Positions 25,333 through 33,843 of a DNA stretch of 64,000 nt are shown in pieces. Source of the DNA: Terrabacter sp. 28 (lineage in GTDB: Bacteria; Actinomycetota; Actinomycetes; Actinomycetales; Dermatophilaceae); the NCBI GenBank assembly GCA_000955875.1, contig JYOE01000021.1, positions 124,001-188,000 on the forward strand, given 5' to 3'. The notes beneath the pieces were generated by a model. It saw only the letters and a list, made by a program, of their open reading frames with translations, was not told where the DNA came from and did not search any database. The position numbers were made by a program, and so were the translations under genes. Positions within the stretch are counted from its first letter, which is position 1, and every line of letters begins with the position of its first letter.

Positions 25333-25727
25333 CAGCGGGCTCCCTTCGTGTTCTCCGGCTGCGCGACGACCACGGTGATGTGGCTCGTGCGCTTGTTGAT
25401 GCGACCGGCGCGGCCCTGGGCACGCGGACGGAAACGCTTCATCGTCGGGCCCTCGTCGACGAACGCGGCCGTGATGACCAGGTTGCGCTCGTCGAAGGCG
25501 ACCGACTCGCGGTCGGCCTTGACGCGGGCGTTAGCGATGGCGCTCTCGAGCACCTTCTTGACCGGGTCGGAGGCCGACTGCGGGGCGAACGTCAGCGTGG
25601 TGACGGCGTCGGTGGCCGCCTTGCCGCGGATCAGGTCCACGACACGGCGAGCCTTCTGCGGGCTGACACGGACGTGCCGCGCCGAGGCCTTGGCTTCCAT
25701 GACTTCTTCCTTGGATTCGATGGCCAT
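25332..25727 (-). CDS. rplV: 50S ribosomal protein L22
   Basis: 131 residues. EAKASARHVRVSPQKARRVV and the tunnel-constricting beta hairpin region GPTMKRFRPRAQGRAGRINK are present; mutations in the hairpin give macrolide resistance in other bacteria, but none is recognisable here. One-base overlaps with rpsC and rpsS show tight coupling. Confidence 0.97.
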   Translation of the reverse strand: MAIESKEEVMEAKASARHVRVSPQKARRVVDLIRGKAATDAVTTLTFAPQSASDPVKKVLESAIANARVKADRESVAFDERNLVITAAFVDEGPTMKRFRPRAQGRAGRINKRTSHITVVVAQPENTKGAR

Positions 25728-26008
25728 CAGCGACGACGACCCTTCTTGTCGTCCTTCACGTGACCCTTGAACGTGCGGGTCGGTGCGAACTCGCCGAGCT
25801 TGTGGCCGACCATCGACTCGGTGACGAACACCGGGACGTGCTTGCGGCCGTCGTGGACGGCGAAGGTGTGACCGAGCATGTCCGGGCTGATGACCGAACG
25901 ACGCGACCAGGTCTTGATGACGTTCTTCGTGCCCGCTTCGTTCTGGGCGTCCACCTTCTTCTGAAGGTGGTCGTCGATGAAGGGGCCCTTCTTCAGGCTA
26001 CGAGGCAT
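25727..26008 (-). CDS. rpsS: 30S ribosomal protein S19
   Basis: 93 residues, standard length. MPRSLKKGPFIDDHLQKKVD, TWSRRSVISPDMLGHTFAVH and MVGHKLGEFAPTRTFKGHVK are diagnostic. It sits in the 30S head next to S13. It follows rplB by 15 nt. Confidence 0.97.
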   Translation of the reverse strand: MPRSLKKGPFIDDHLQKKVDAQNEAGTKNVIKTWSRRSVISPDMLGHTFAVHDGRKHVPVFVTESMVGHKLGEFAPTRTFKGHVKDDKKGRRR

Positions 26009-26023
26009 TCCAAAGGCTCCTTA

Positions 26024-26860
26024 TCAGCGCTTCTTGCCAGTACGACGGCGACGCACGATGAGCTTGTCGCTTTCCTTGTGTCCCTTGCGGGTGCGGCCCT
26101 CGGCCTGACCCCACGGGGAGACGGGGTGACGTCCACCGGACGTCTTGCCCTCACCACCACCGTGCGGGTGGTCGACCGGGTTCATCGCGACACCACGGAC
26201 GGTCGGGCGCTTGCCCTTCCAGCGCATGCGGCCGGCCTTGCCCCAGTTGATGTTGCTCTGCTCGGCGTTGCCCACCTCGCCGACGGTCGCGCGGCAGCGC
26301 GCGTCGACGTTGCGGATCTCACCGGACGGCATACGCAGCTGGGCGTAGGGGCCGTCCTTGGCGACGAGCTGCACGCGAGCACCCGCGGAGCGGGCGATCT
26401 TGGCGCCGCCACCCGGCTTCAGCTCGATCGCGTGGACGACCGTACCGACCGGGATGTTGCGCAGCGGGAGGCTGTTGCCCGGCTTGATGTCGGCCGCGGG
26501 GCCGTTCTCGATCGGGTCGCCCTGCTTGAGCTTGTTCGGCGCGAGGATGTAGCGCTTCTCGCCGTCGGAGTACTGGACGAGCGCGATGCGCGCGGTGCGG
26601 TTGGGGTCGTACTCGATGTGAGCGACCTTGGCCGGCACGCCGTCCTTGTCGTGGCGACGGAAGTCGATGACGCGGTAGGCGCGCTTGTGGCCGCCACCGA
26701 TGTGACGGGTCGTGATGCGGCCGGCGTTGTTGCGGCCACCCGTCTTCGACAGGGGGCGCACGAGCGACTTCTCCGGCGTGGAGCGCGTGATCTCGACGAA
26801 GTCGGCGACCGACGAGCCGCGACGGCCCGGTGTGGTCGGCTTGTACTTACGGATACCCAT
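26024..26860 (-). CDS. rplB: 50S ribosomal protein L2
   Basis: 278 residues. The MGIRKYKPTTPGRRG start, OB-fold and SH3-like domains are intact. The C-terminal loop VAMNPVDHPHGGGEGKTSGG contains the universally conserved His near the peptidyl-transferase centre. It carries one CGTATGCCG motif in frame (Arg-Met-Pro), the only copy in a ribosomal protein gene in this window. Confidence 0.98.
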   Translation of the reverse strand: MGIRKYKPTTPGRRGSSVADFVEITRSTPEKSLVRPLSKTGGRNNAGRITTRHIGGGHKRAYRVIDFRRHDKDGVPAKVAHIEYDPNRTARIALVQYSDGEKRYILAPNKLKQGDPIENGPAADIKPGNSLPLRNIPVGTVVHAIELKPGGGAKIARSAGARVQLVAKDGPYAQLRMPSGEIRNVDARCRATVGEVGNAEQSNINWGKAGRMRWKGKRPTVRGVAMNPVDHPHGGGEGKTSGGRHPVSPWGQAEGRTRKGHKESDKLIVRRRRTGKKR

Positions 26861-26885
26861 GTGGTTTCAGTCCTTTTCGTCGATC

Positions 26886-27185
26886 TCAGGCGCCCGCACC
26901 GAAGATGTCGATCGAGCCCTCGCGGAGGGAGACGATCGCACGCTTGGTGTCCTTGCGCTTGCCGAGGCCGAATCGGGTGCGACGGGTCTTGCCCTGGCGG
27001 TTCAGGGTGTGGACCTTGTCGACCTTGACGTTGAAGATCTGCTCGATGGCGATCTTGATCTCCGTCTTGTTCGCACGCGGGTCGACGATGAAGGTGTACT
27101 TGCCCTCGTCGAGCAGCCCGTACGACTTCTCGGAGACGACCGGCGCGATCAGGATGTCGCGGGGGTCCTTGGCGTGGATGCTCAC
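26886..27185 (-). CDS. rplW: 50S ribosomal protein L23
   Basis: 99 residues from the GTG at 27185 (VSIHAKDPRDILIAPVVSEK), which overlaps the rplD stop by 4 nt (GTGA). RTRFGLGKRKDTKRAIVSLR carries the rRNA-binding loop. L23 is the exit-tunnel docking site for trigger factor and SRP. An apparent longer frame upstream is antisense to rplD's tail. Confidence 0.96.
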   Translation of the reverse strand: MSIHAKDPRDILIAPVVSEKSYGLLDEGKYTFIVDPRANKTEIKIAIEQIFNVKVDKVHTLNRQGKTRRTRFGLGKRKDTKRAIVSLREGSIDIFGAGA

Positions 27186-27817
27186 TTGGCGGCCTCCTTG
27201 TCGGCCTTGTCGGCCTTCACGGGACCGGCCACGAACGCGTCGAGGGCAGCCTGGGTGAAGACGATGTCGTCGGCGCACAGGACGTCGTACGTGTTGAGCT
27301 GGTCGGCGACCAGGACGTGGACGTTCTGCAGGTTGCGGACCGACTTGAACGACACCTCGTCGGTGCGCTCGAGCACGACGAGCAGGTTGGGACGCTCGGT
27401 CAGGCCGGCGAGCAGCGCGGCGGCGTCCTTCGCCGAGGGCACGTCGCCCGAGACGATGGCGTCGACGACGTGGATGCGGTCGAAGCGGGCCCGGTCGGAC
27501 AGGGCGCCACGCAGGGCGGCGGCCTTCATCTTCTTGGGGGTGCGCTGCGCGTAGTCACGCGGCTGCGGGCCGTGGACGGTGCCACCGCCGGCGAACTGCG
27601 GGGCGCGGGTCGAGCCCTGACGGGCGCGGCCGGTGCCCTTCTGGCGGTACGGCTTGCGGCCACCGCCGCGGACCTCGCCGCGGGTCTTCGTGGAGTGCGT
27701 GCCCTGACGAGCGGCCGCGAGCTGGGCCACCACGACCTGGTGGATCAGCGGGACGTTCGTCTGCACGTCGAAGATCTCGGCGGGCAGGTTCGGGGTCTTG
27801 GTTGCCATGTCGATCAT
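27182..27817 (-). CDS. rplD: 50S ribosomal protein L4
   Basis: 211 residues from the ATG at 27817, which overlaps the rplC stop (ATGA). A second ATG at 27808 (MATKTPNLPAEIFDVQ) is also possible. The extended tunnel loop GGRKPYRQKGTGRARQGSTR and AGGGTVHGPQPRDYAQRTPK are conserved. In many bacteria L4 represses the S10 operon by acting on its leader. The protein ends in a Lys/Ala tail (KADKADKEAAK), the same style as the L29 tail. Confidence 0.96.
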   Translation of the reverse strand: MIDMATKTPNLPAEIFDVQTNVPLIHQVVVAQLAAARQGTHSTKTRGEVRGGGRKPYRQKGTGRARQGSTRAPQFAGGGTVHGPQPRDYAQRTPKKMKAAALRGALSDRARFDRIHVVDAIVSGDVPSAKDAAALLAGLTERPNLLVVLERTDEVSFKSVRNLQNVHVLVADQLNTYDVLCADDIVFTQAALDAFVAGPVKADKADKEAAK

Positions 27818-28467
27818 GCACCCTTCGCAGCCGTGCGGATCAGGACGATGCCACCGCGGGGGCCGGGAACGGCACCCTTGATGAGCAGCAGGCCCTTCTC
27901 GGCGTCAACGGCGTGGATCTGGAGGTTCTGGGTCGTCTGGCGAACGCCACCCATGCGACCGGCCATGCGCATGCCCTTGAAGACACGGCCCGGGGTCGAG
28001 CAGCCGCCGATGGAGCCCGGCTTGCGGTGGTTGCGGTGGGCACCGTGCGAGGACGAGACGCCGGCGAAGCCGTGACGCTTCATGACACCCGCAAAGCCCT
28101 TGCCCTTGGTCGTGCCGGTCGCGTCGACGCGCTGGCCCGCCTCGAAGGAGTCGGCCGTGATCTCCTGGCCGAGCTCGTAGTCGGCAGCGTCGCTCGTGCG
28201 GAGCTCGACGAGGTGACGGCGCGGCGTGACGCCGGCCTTCTCGAAGTGGCCCGACATCGGCTTGTTCACCTTGCGCGGGTCGATCGCACCGAAGGCGATC
28301 TGGACCGCGGAGTAGCCGTCGGTCTCGTCGGCGCGCACCTGCGTGACGACGCAGGGGCCGGCCTTGACGACGGTCACGGGGACGAGCTTGTTGTCGGCGT
28401 CCCACACCTGGGTCATGCCGAGCTTCTCGCCGAGCACGCCCTTGACGTTCTTCTGAGCAACAGTCAT
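27814..28467 (-). CDS. rplC: 50S ribosomal protein L3
   Basis: 217 residues. GVLGEKLGMTQVWDADNKLV near the start, TGTTKGKGFAGVMKRHGFAG (long loop toward the peptidyl-transferase centre) and PGRVFKGMRMAGRMGGVRQT are diagnostic. L3 is an early assembly protein. It lies 13 nt after rpsJ. Confidence 0.97.
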   Translation of the reverse strand: MTVAQKNVKGVLGEKLGMTQVWDADNKLVPVTVVKAGPCVVTQVRADETDGYSAVQIAFGAIDPRKVNKPMSGHFEKAGVTPRRHLVELRTSDAADYELGQEITADSFEAGQRVDATGTTKGKGFAGVMKRHGFAGVSSSHGAHRNHRKPGSIGGCSTPGRVFKGMRMAGRMGGVRQTTQNLQIHAVDAEKGLLLIKGAVPGPRGGIVLIRTAAKGA

Positions 28468-28480
28468 GTCAGCAACCGCC

Positions 28481-28789
28481 TCAGAGCTTGATCTCGATGT
28501 TGACGTCCGCCGGCAGGTCGAGACGCATCAGCGAGTCGACGGCCTTGGGCGTCGGGTCGATGATGTCGATGAGGCGCTTGTGCGTGCGCATCTCGAAGTG
28601 CTCGCGGCTGTCCTTGTACTTGTGCGGCGACCGGATGACGACGAAGACGTTCTTCTCCGTCGGCAGCGGGACGGGGCCCACCACGGTCGCGCCGGCGCGC
28701 GTCACTGTGTCAACGATCTTCCGGGCCGAGTTGTCGATGACCTCGTGGTCGTACGACTTCAGCCGGATGCGGATCTTCTGTCCCGCCAT
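28481..28789 (-). CDS. rpsJ: 30S ribosomal protein S10
   Basis: 102 residues. MAGQKIRIRLKSYDHEVIDN, ARKIVDTVTRAGATVVGPVP and SPHKYKDSREHFEMRTHKRL are diagnostic. S10 joins the 30S head and also serves as NusE with NusB in antitermination. It is the first gene of the S10 operon, behind a leader of about 250 nt with a promoter and a hairpin shared with rpsL. Confidence 0.98.
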   Translation of the reverse strand: MAGQKIRIRLKSYDHEVIDNSARKIVDTVTRAGATVVGPVPLPTEKNVFVVIRSPHKYKDSREHFEMRTHKRLIDIIDPTPKAVDSLMRLDLPADVNIEIKL

Positions 28790-29044
28790 CTGATGAACGT
28801 CTCTCTCTCGCTTCTGACTTCCGGTTCCCTTGGCATCCGACCCCCGAGGTCGGGCGTGTCGCGCCCGCTTCGCGGCGAAAGTGACGCACTTCCGTGCTAC
28901 TTCCGGTGTGGATTGCCCGGCCGAACCGGGTGGCTTGCGCTTCCCTCGGGCCTCCGAGAGGAGTCCGGGCGAGTCCCCGTCAGGAGGCTCTCAAGGGGCG
29001 GCGGCACCGACATGGGTCAGCGACGCGCGTCAAGCAACCTGAAC
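28790..29044 (-). promoter_or_regulatory. Leader of the S10 operon
   Basis: An untranslated stretch of about 250 nt between the rpsJ promoter and start codon. It contains CGACACGCCCGACCTCGGGG (minus strand, from 28861 down) continuing GTCG, whose CGACC/GGTCG arms form a small hairpin about 49 nt before the ATG. Further 5' are GGAAGTGC and a GCCGGGCAATCC stretch. The hairpin and a GGAAGTGC copy recur in the rpsL leader, so a common translational or transcriptional control is likely. No protein-coding potential is visible. Confidence 0.55.
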
Positions 29045-29074
29045 AGTGTGCCAGAGGCGGCGACGCACTATCAA
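29045..29074 (-). promoter_or_regulatory. Promoter of the S10 operon
   Basis: Minus-strand -35 TTGATA (29074-29069), an 18-nt spacer, and -10 CACACT (29050-29045). This fits a housekeeping sigma-A promoter apart from the first base of the -10. It gives a leader of about 250 nt. Confidence 0.55.
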
Positions 29075-29157
29075 ATCGGGGACGGGCGTCGTCGCAGGCC
29101 AGGGGTCCGTGGCGCGTCGGGCGTGCCGACCGAGCCACGCACGCAGGACCCTCGGGG

Positions 29158-29571
29158 TCACTCCCCCACCGTCGACGCCGGCCGCGAGCACGCCGGCGTG
29201 CCTCCCGGCAGCCGGTGACGGTGCTCGGCGACCCAGCCGTACGCTCGGGAGGCCACCCGTGAGATGCCCGGAGCCATGAGCAGGTAGCCGACCGGTCGCC
29301 AGGCCGGCGCCCCGTGGGTGGCCGCGCTCGCGATGGCCCGGTGTCCCGAGCGGATCGAGCCGTCGGCGGTCACGAACTGGGCCGCCTCGTCGCAGTCCTC
29401 CGCCGAGAGGCCGACGGACGCGAGGTCGAGCTCCTGCCACGGTCGCACGGCGAAGCGGTCGCGTCGGTCGACCCAGCGCTTGGCGAAGAGGGCGCTGCGC
29501 GTGCAGAAGCCGCAGTCCGCGTCGTAGACGAGCGTCGGCCGGTCGGGCACGTCGAGCGCTGGGGCGTCCAC
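29158..29571 (-). CDS. DCC-type thiol-disulfide oxidoreductase (DUF393)
   Basis: 137 residues with a GTG start preceded by GGGAGGATGG. The family motif D-x-D-C-x-x-C appears as TLVYDADCGFCTRSALFAKR near residue 15, giving a thioredoxin-like CGFC active site. The C-terminal half has WRPVGYLLMAPGISRVASRA, the usual membrane-proximal helix. The role is a predicted thiol redox reaction with unknown substrate. It reads toward rpsJ but must end before the rpsJ promoter. Confidence 0.82.
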   Translation of the reverse strand: MDAPALDVPDRPTLVYDADCGFCTRSALFAKRWVDRRDRFAVRPWQELDLASVGLSAEDCDEAAQFVTADGSIRSGHRAIASAATHGAPAWRPVGYLLMAPGISRVASRAYGWVAEHRHRLPGGTPACSRPASTVGE

Positions 29572-29658
29572 GGGCCCATCCTCCCACGCCCGTCCACCCG
29601 CCGGCCGTATGCCGTCCCGCCACCCGGGCGGGCGAGCGCGCGTGGTGCCGGTCGGCTC

Positions 29659-30963
29659 TCAGGCGGGGGCGAGGAAGGCGCTCAGCGCGCCGGCATACAT
29701 GGCCGGGTCGTCGGCACCCATCAGCTCACGGGTGCTGTGCATCGACAGGGCCGCCGCCCCGAAGTCGACGGTCGTGGCGCCGGTGAGGGACGAGGTGACC
29801 GGTCCGACCGTCGAGCCGCAGGGCAGGTCGCTGCGCGTGACGAACGTCTGCATCGGCACCCCGGCCTGCTCGCAGGCCAGCCGGAACGCCGCCGCGCCGA
29901 ACGAGTCGGTGGCGTAGCGCAGGTTGGTGTTGACCTTGAGCACCGGGCCGCCGTTGACCCTGATCGTGTGCATCGGCTCGTGCCGCTCGGCGTAGTTGGG
30001 GTGGGTCGCGTGGCCCATGTCGCCCGAGGCGATGACGGTGGAGGCGAGGGCGCGCCAGTAGTCGTCGCGGGTGCCGCCGCCGGCCGCGACGATGCGCTCG
30101 AGCACCGACGGCAGCAGGGTCGAGGTGGCGCCGCGCTCGGACGTGCTGCCGATCTCCTCGTGGTCGAAGAGGACGAGCACCGGCACGTGGGTGGGCTCGG
30201 TGGCCACGGCGTCGAGCAGGGCCCGCACGCCGGCATACGAGGTGGCGAGGTTGTCGAGGCGGGGCGCCGCGATGAGCTCGCGCGAGCGGCCGAGGCGCGT
30301 CGACGGCTGGACCGGGTGGGTCATGACGTCCCACGACAGGACGTCCTCGCGGTCGACGCCGACCTGCTCGGCGAGGTAGCCCACGAAGTCGCCGGGCTCG
30401 TCGCCGACGCCCCACAGCGGCTCCATGTGCGCCTGCTTGTTGAGGCTGAGGGCCTCGTTCTGGGTGCGGTCGAGGTGGATCGCGAGCTGGGCGACGCGGA
30501 GCAGCGCGTCATGGCCGTGGAAGGTGCGCGACTCGACGCCGTCGCGGCCCCGCACGGCGACCCGGCCGGCGAGGCCGAGGTCGCGGTCGAGCCACGAGCT
30601 GAGGATGAGGCCGCCGTAGGGCTCGACGCCGAGCAGCTGCCAGCCGGCCCGGCTGTGGTCGGGGTTCGGCTTGATGCGCAGGTTGGGGCTGTCGGTGTGC
30701 GCCCCGACGACGCGGAAGCCCGCCGCGGGACCGGCGCCGGCGCCGTGGGCACCCGTGGTGTCCCAGGCGATGAGCGAGCCCCCACGCACGAGGTAGTGGC
30801 GGCCGGGCTCGGTCGGCCACGCGGCACGCTCGTCGACCTCGGAGAAGCCCTCCGCCGAGAGCCTCCGGGCCGCCTGCTCGCACGCGTGGAACGGCGTCGG
30901 GCTGGCGTCGACGTAGTCGATGAGCCCCTGGGCTTCGGTGTCGGTGTCGAACGAGTGCGCCAT
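29659..30963 (-). CDS. M18 family aminopeptidase
   Basis: 434 residues from the ATG at 30963 (MAHSFDTDTEAQGLIDYVDA). Dizinc ligands are recognisable in VVGAHTDSPNLRIKP (His, Asp), LVLFDHEEIGSTS (Glu-Glu) and near the end in SMHSTRELMGADD (His). VNTNLRYATDSFGAAAFRLA is another family block. M18 enzymes are tetrahedral cytosolic aminopeptidases favouring acidic or neutral N-termini. The reading frame stays open to 31179 upstream without similarity. It carries two TAT-GCC copies of the CGGCATAC motif. Confidence 0.93.
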   Translation of the reverse strand: MAHSFDTDTEAQGLIDYVDASPTPFHACEQAARRLSAEGFSEVDERAAWPTEPGRHYLVRGGSLIAWDTTGAHGAGAGPAAGFRVVGAHTDSPNLRIKPNPDHSRAGWQLLGVEPYGGLILSSWLDRDLGLAGRVAVRGRDGVESRTFHGHDALLRVAQLAIHLDRTQNEALSLNKQAHMEPLWGVGDEPGDFVGYLAEQVGVDREDVLSWDVMTHPVQPSTRLGRSRELIAAPRLDNLATSYAGVRALLDAVATEPTHVPVLVLFDHEEIGSTSERGATSTLLPSVLERIVAAGGGTRDDYWRALASTVIASGDMGHATHPNYAERHEPMHTIRVNGGPVLKVNTNLRYATDSFGAAAFRLACEQAGVPMQTFVTRSDLPCGSTVGPVTSSLTGATTVDFGAAALSMHSTRELMGADDPAMYAGALSAFLAPA

Positions 30964-31178
30964 GGCTCCCGACCCTATCCACCGGTGCCCGTCGAGCGCC
31001 GCGCGCCCCGGGTTGCGAGGATCGCTCGATGCCCGACGCCGCGCTGCCCCGACTCGTCGACGCACCTCGCCTGGCTCGGGGCGGCCCTCCCCGAGGTGAC
31101 CCCGCGGTTCTGGAGGCGCGCGGGCCCCTGAGCCGGCCGGCCCCTCGACGTCGCGGGGACGTCGGGCAGTGCTCCCCA
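30964..31178. other. Gap between the M18 aminopeptidase and the WXG-like gene, no gene seen
   Basis: About 215 nt before the promoter-like sequence at 31179. A possible 33-codon frame starts with an ATG at 31032 on the plus strand and ends TGA at 31131, but it has no Shine-Dalgarno site and no recognisable product. The M18 gene's promoter must lie in the left part. Confidence 0.4.
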
Positions 31179-31208
31179 TTGGCCGATGGTCGGCAGGCTG
31201 CCTAGGGT
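31179..31208 (+). promoter_or_regulatory. Candidate promoter of the WXG-like gene
   Basis: -35 TTGGCC (31179-31184), an 18-nt spacer and -10 TAGGGT (31203-31208). The predicted start is about 45 nt ahead of the GGGGAGGG ribosome site at 31249-31256. Confidence 0.45.
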
Positions 31209-31263
31209 CGTCAGCAGCGGCCGCGCCCCGGTCGCGTCACCGATGCTCGGGGAGGGCACAGCC

Positions 31264-32418
31264 GTGGTCGTGTACAGGAAGGGCGCCGACCCCGACGCCC
31301 TCGAGCGCTCCGCCGGCCGGCTCGACCGTTTCGCCGGCGACTGCCGTGCGGCCCGGTCCGCCGTCGACCACGCCGTCGGATCCCTCGGCTCCGCCTGGGG
31401 CGGCGGCGACTTCGACTCCTTCCGGGGCGACTGGCGCTCGTCCGCCCCCGGCATCGACGCCCTCGAGCACGCCCTGACCGGTCTCGGCGCAAAGCTGCGC
31501 GAGAACGCCGCCCGGCAGCGCGGCACGAGCGGCGAGGGCGGCAGCGGACCGGGTGCGGCGAACGGCGCCGGTGGAGGCAGCCCGCTGGGCGGTCCCGTGC
31601 CGATGTCCTTCGGCGGGACCACGCCCTCGCCGTCGCCCGGCCCCGCTCCCACTCCCACCACTCCCCCGGGGCCCGCCACCACCGGCGTCGGTGGACCCGT
31701 CGACGGCTACGACTTCGGCGAGCCCGACAGGCCCGACATCGAGTGGGACGAGGGCTTCGCGTACGACTCCAAGGAGTCGAACTGGCACGACCACCTCGCC
31801 AAGCTCGAGTGGATGGCGAAGCTCGAGGCGGGCCGGGCCCTCAAGTCGGACCTCGACGACGCGACGGCGATGTACGCCCACTACTGGGACAACGACGGCG
31901 AGCCGGTGCGCTTCGACTACGAGGAGGGCGTGAAGGAGGACCCGTCGATCGCGGCGAACGTCAACGAGGAGGTGGCGCGCACCGCGGCTGCCGTCGACGA
32001 GATGGTTCGGGGCGGCAACACCCACTTCAGCACGACAGGCGAGGCCCACCCGGCCACCGCCTACCCCAAGACCGAGAACTGGCAGAAGACGATCGGCGGC
32101 TACCAGCAGTGGAGCAGCGCCGACGTCACCGTCGAGAACGGCCAGGTCTCCATGCAGGTGACCGTCCACGCCGAGGACTACTACAACTTCAACCCCGACC
32201 AGTCCGACATCGCGAGCGGCGCGGGCGACAACGAGAACGGCCGCTTCACCGAGATCGGCTGGGCCAAGCCGTTCCCGTCGAGCGGTGACGTCACGCGTAC
32301 GATCACGTGGCCGGTCGGCTCACCGCCGCCCACCATCGACGTGGGCACGGGCGACGTCGAGCGCACCCCGGGGTTCGGTCGCGAGGACCGTGCCGACGAA
32401 CGAGGAAGCAGCCGATGA
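31264..32418 (+). CDS. WXG100-like secreted protein, candidate polymorphic toxin
   Basis: 384 residues from the GTG at 31264, 7 nt after GGAGGG. Residues 1-85 are an all-helical domain with the W-x-G-type turn LGSAWGGGDFDSFRGDWRSS, as in ESX/type VII secretion substrates. A Gly/Ser then Pro/Thr linker (about 85-145) follows. Residues ~150-380 form an acidic mixed domain with AMYAHYWDNDGEP, ENWQKTIGGYQQWSSADVTV and DYYNFNPDQSDIASG, a pattern recurring in actinobacterial WXG proteins with no assigned activity. The stop overlaps a lipoprotein gene (ATGA), the arrangement expected of toxin and immunity. No type VII genes are in the window, and toxicity is inference. Confidence 0.65.
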   Translation: MVVYRKGADPDALERSAGRLDRFAGDCRAARSAVDHAVGSLGSAWGGGDFDSFRGDWRSSAPGIDALEHALTGLGAKLRENAARQRGTSGEGGSGPGAANGAGGGSPLGGPVPMSFGGTTPSPSPGPAPTPTTPPGPATTGVGGPVDGYDFGEPDRPDIEWDEGFAYDSKESNWHDHLAKLEWMAKLEAGRALKSDLDDATAMYAHYWDNDGEPVRFDYEEGVKEDPSIAANVNEEVARTAAAVDEMVRGGNTHFSTTGEAHPATAYPKTENWQKTIGGYQQWSSADVTVENGQVSMQVTVHAEDYYNFNPDQSDIASGAGDNENGRFTEIGWAKPFPSSGDVTRTITWPVGSPPPTIDVGTGDVERTPGFGREDRADERGSSR

Positions 32419-32918
32419 GCCACCGCCGCCGCGCCCTGGCGACCGCCGCCGCCCTGCTGACCCTGACCGCAGCCGGAGCGTGCAGCACCCAGCCCGACCC
32501 GTCCACCGACCGCACGAGGAGCACCGTGAGCAGCGCCGCCCCTGGCACCAAGACCGGCACCGGTGAGGTGCGCACCGACCTCGAGCCGTTGACGAAGCGC
32601 TTCAGCGCCCTGGGCCAGCCGGTCTCTGCGACGTGGATGTCGGGCACGCTCGGTGGGGACGCGCCCGGTCCCTCCACCTACTGGATCGACGCCGTGGTGG
32701 AGGTGACGCCCGAGACCGCCGCCACCCTGCGCGCAGCCGCTCCCCAACCGACCGCCGGGACCCCCGAGGTCGAGGACGGCGTGCGCTCGGCCGTGCCGTC
32801 CGGCCGGCTGCTGACCTCGAAGGCGCTCGACGCCCTCTTCGCCCAGGGCTCCTTCCGGGCCACCGCCTACCTCGCGGCCGACTCAGACACCGTCGTCCTC
32901 GTCGCCCTCGGCCAGTAG
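32415..32918 (+). CDS. Lipoprotein overlapping the WXG-like gene, candidate immunity protein
   Basis: 167 residues. The ATG lies inside the last codons of the preceding gene (ATGA), so the pair is translationally coupled. The signal peptide MSHRRRALATAAALLTLTAA ends in lipobox GAC with Cys about residue 23, followed by a Ser/Thr linker. The mature domain contains SATWMSGTLGGDAPGPSTYW and ends in ATAYLAADSDTVVLVALGQ. No family is recognised. A surface lipoprotein coupled to a WXG-type effector would suit a membrane-side immunity factor; this is inferred from context only. Confidence 0.6.
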   Translation: MSHRRRALATAAALLTLTAAGACSTQPDPSTDRTRSTVSSAAPGTKTGTGEVRTDLEPLTKRFSALGQPVSATWMSGTLGGDAPGPSTYWIDAVVEVTPETAATLRAAAPQPTAGTPEVEDGVRSAVPSGRLLTSKALDALFAQGSFRATAYLAADSDTVVLVALGQ

Positions 32919-32922
32919 CCCC

Positions 32923-33843
32923 ATGAGCCGGCCGCTGAAGGTTGGCGTCCAGCTGCCCGAGGTCGAGCGGCGGGTCGGCTGGCCCGAGCTGCTCACCATG
33001 GCGCGCACCGCCGAGGACGTCGGCCTCGACTCGCTGTGGGTCGGCGACCACCTGCTCTACGACCTGCCCGGCGGAGTGACGCGCGGCCCGTGGGAGGTCT
33101 GGACCTCGCTCGCCGCCGTCGCCGCCGTGACGTCACGCGTGGAGCTCGGCCCCTTCGTCGCCTCGACGGCCTTCCACGCCCCGGCGATGCTCGCCAAGAT
33201 GGCCGCGACCGTCGACGGCATCTCCGGCGGCCGCCTGGTCCTCGGCCTCGGCGCGGGCTGGAACGAGCGCGAGTACGCCGCCTACGGCTTCCCCTTCGAC
33301 CAGCGCATCTCGCGCTTCGAGGAGGCCTTCACCGTGATCCGGACCCTCCTGCGCGAGGGTCGCATCGACCACCACGGCCGGTTCCACGACCTGACCGACT
33401 GCGTGCTCGACCCGCCGCCGACGAGGCCCGGCGGACCGCCGCTCATGCTGGGTTCGACCGGCCCGCGGATGCTGCGCATCGCGCTGCCCCACGTGGACCT
33501 GTGGAACACGTGGTGGAGCGACTACGGCAACTCCCCCGACGAGTTCGCCCGGCTCCGTGAGCGCGTCGACTCTGCAGCCGCCGAGGCCGGCCGCGCCCCG
33601 AACGAGGTCGGCGCCACTGCCGCCGTCTACGTCCAGCTCGAGGGAGGCACCGGGCGGGTCATGGGCGACTCCGCGTACGCCGCCGCGGTGAGCCCCGTCG
33701 CGGGCGACCCCGGCGCCGTGGCCGAGCACCTCCACGCCATGGCCGAGGCCGGAGCCGTCCACGTCCAGCTCGTCCTCGACCCCATCACCACCGACACCAT
33801 CAAGACCGTCGGCCGGGCCCTGACCCTCCTCGACGCCGACTGA
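32923..33843 (+). CDS. LLM-class (luciferase-like) flavin/F420-dependent oxidoreductase
   Basis: 306 residues, a TIM-barrel enzyme. KVGVQLPEVERRVGWPELLT at the start, SLWVGDHLLYDLPGG, SRVELGPFVASTAFHAPAML and GRLVLGLGAGWNEREYAAYG (the phosphate/cofactor-binding Gly cluster) are family hallmarks. ADVE-type C-terminal helices end in TIKTVGRALTLLDAD. In actinobacteria most members use F420, but FMN cannot be ruled out and the substrate is unknown. It starts 4 nt after the lipoprotein stop, so it may share that transcript without a functional link. Confidence 0.85.
   Translation: MSRPLKVGVQLPEVERRVGWPELLTMARTAEDVGLDSLWVGDHLLYDLPGGVTRGPWEVWTSLAAVAAVTSRVELGPFVASTAFHAPAMLAKMAATVDGISGGRLVLGLGAGWNEREYAAYGFPFDQRISRFEEAFTVIRTLLREGRIDHHGRFHDLTDCVLDPPPTRPGGPPLMLGSTGPRMLRIALPHVDLWNTWWSDYGNSPDEFARLRERVDSAAAEAGRAPNEVGATAAVYVQLEGGTGRVMGDSAYAAAVSPVAGDPGAVAEHLHAMAEAGAVHVQLVLDPITTDTIKTVGRALTLLDAD

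Noticed and set aside
29022..29027. TTGACG on the minus strand as an alternative rpsJ -35 box
   Set aside because: No acceptable -10 lies 16-19 nt downstream (TCGGTG at that place), whereas TTGATA-18-CACACT just upstream fits.
31032..31131. 33-codon plus-strand frame (MPDAALPRLVDAPRLARGG...)
   Set aside because: No ribosome site, no recognisable product and ordinary intergenic composition; not enough to call a gene.
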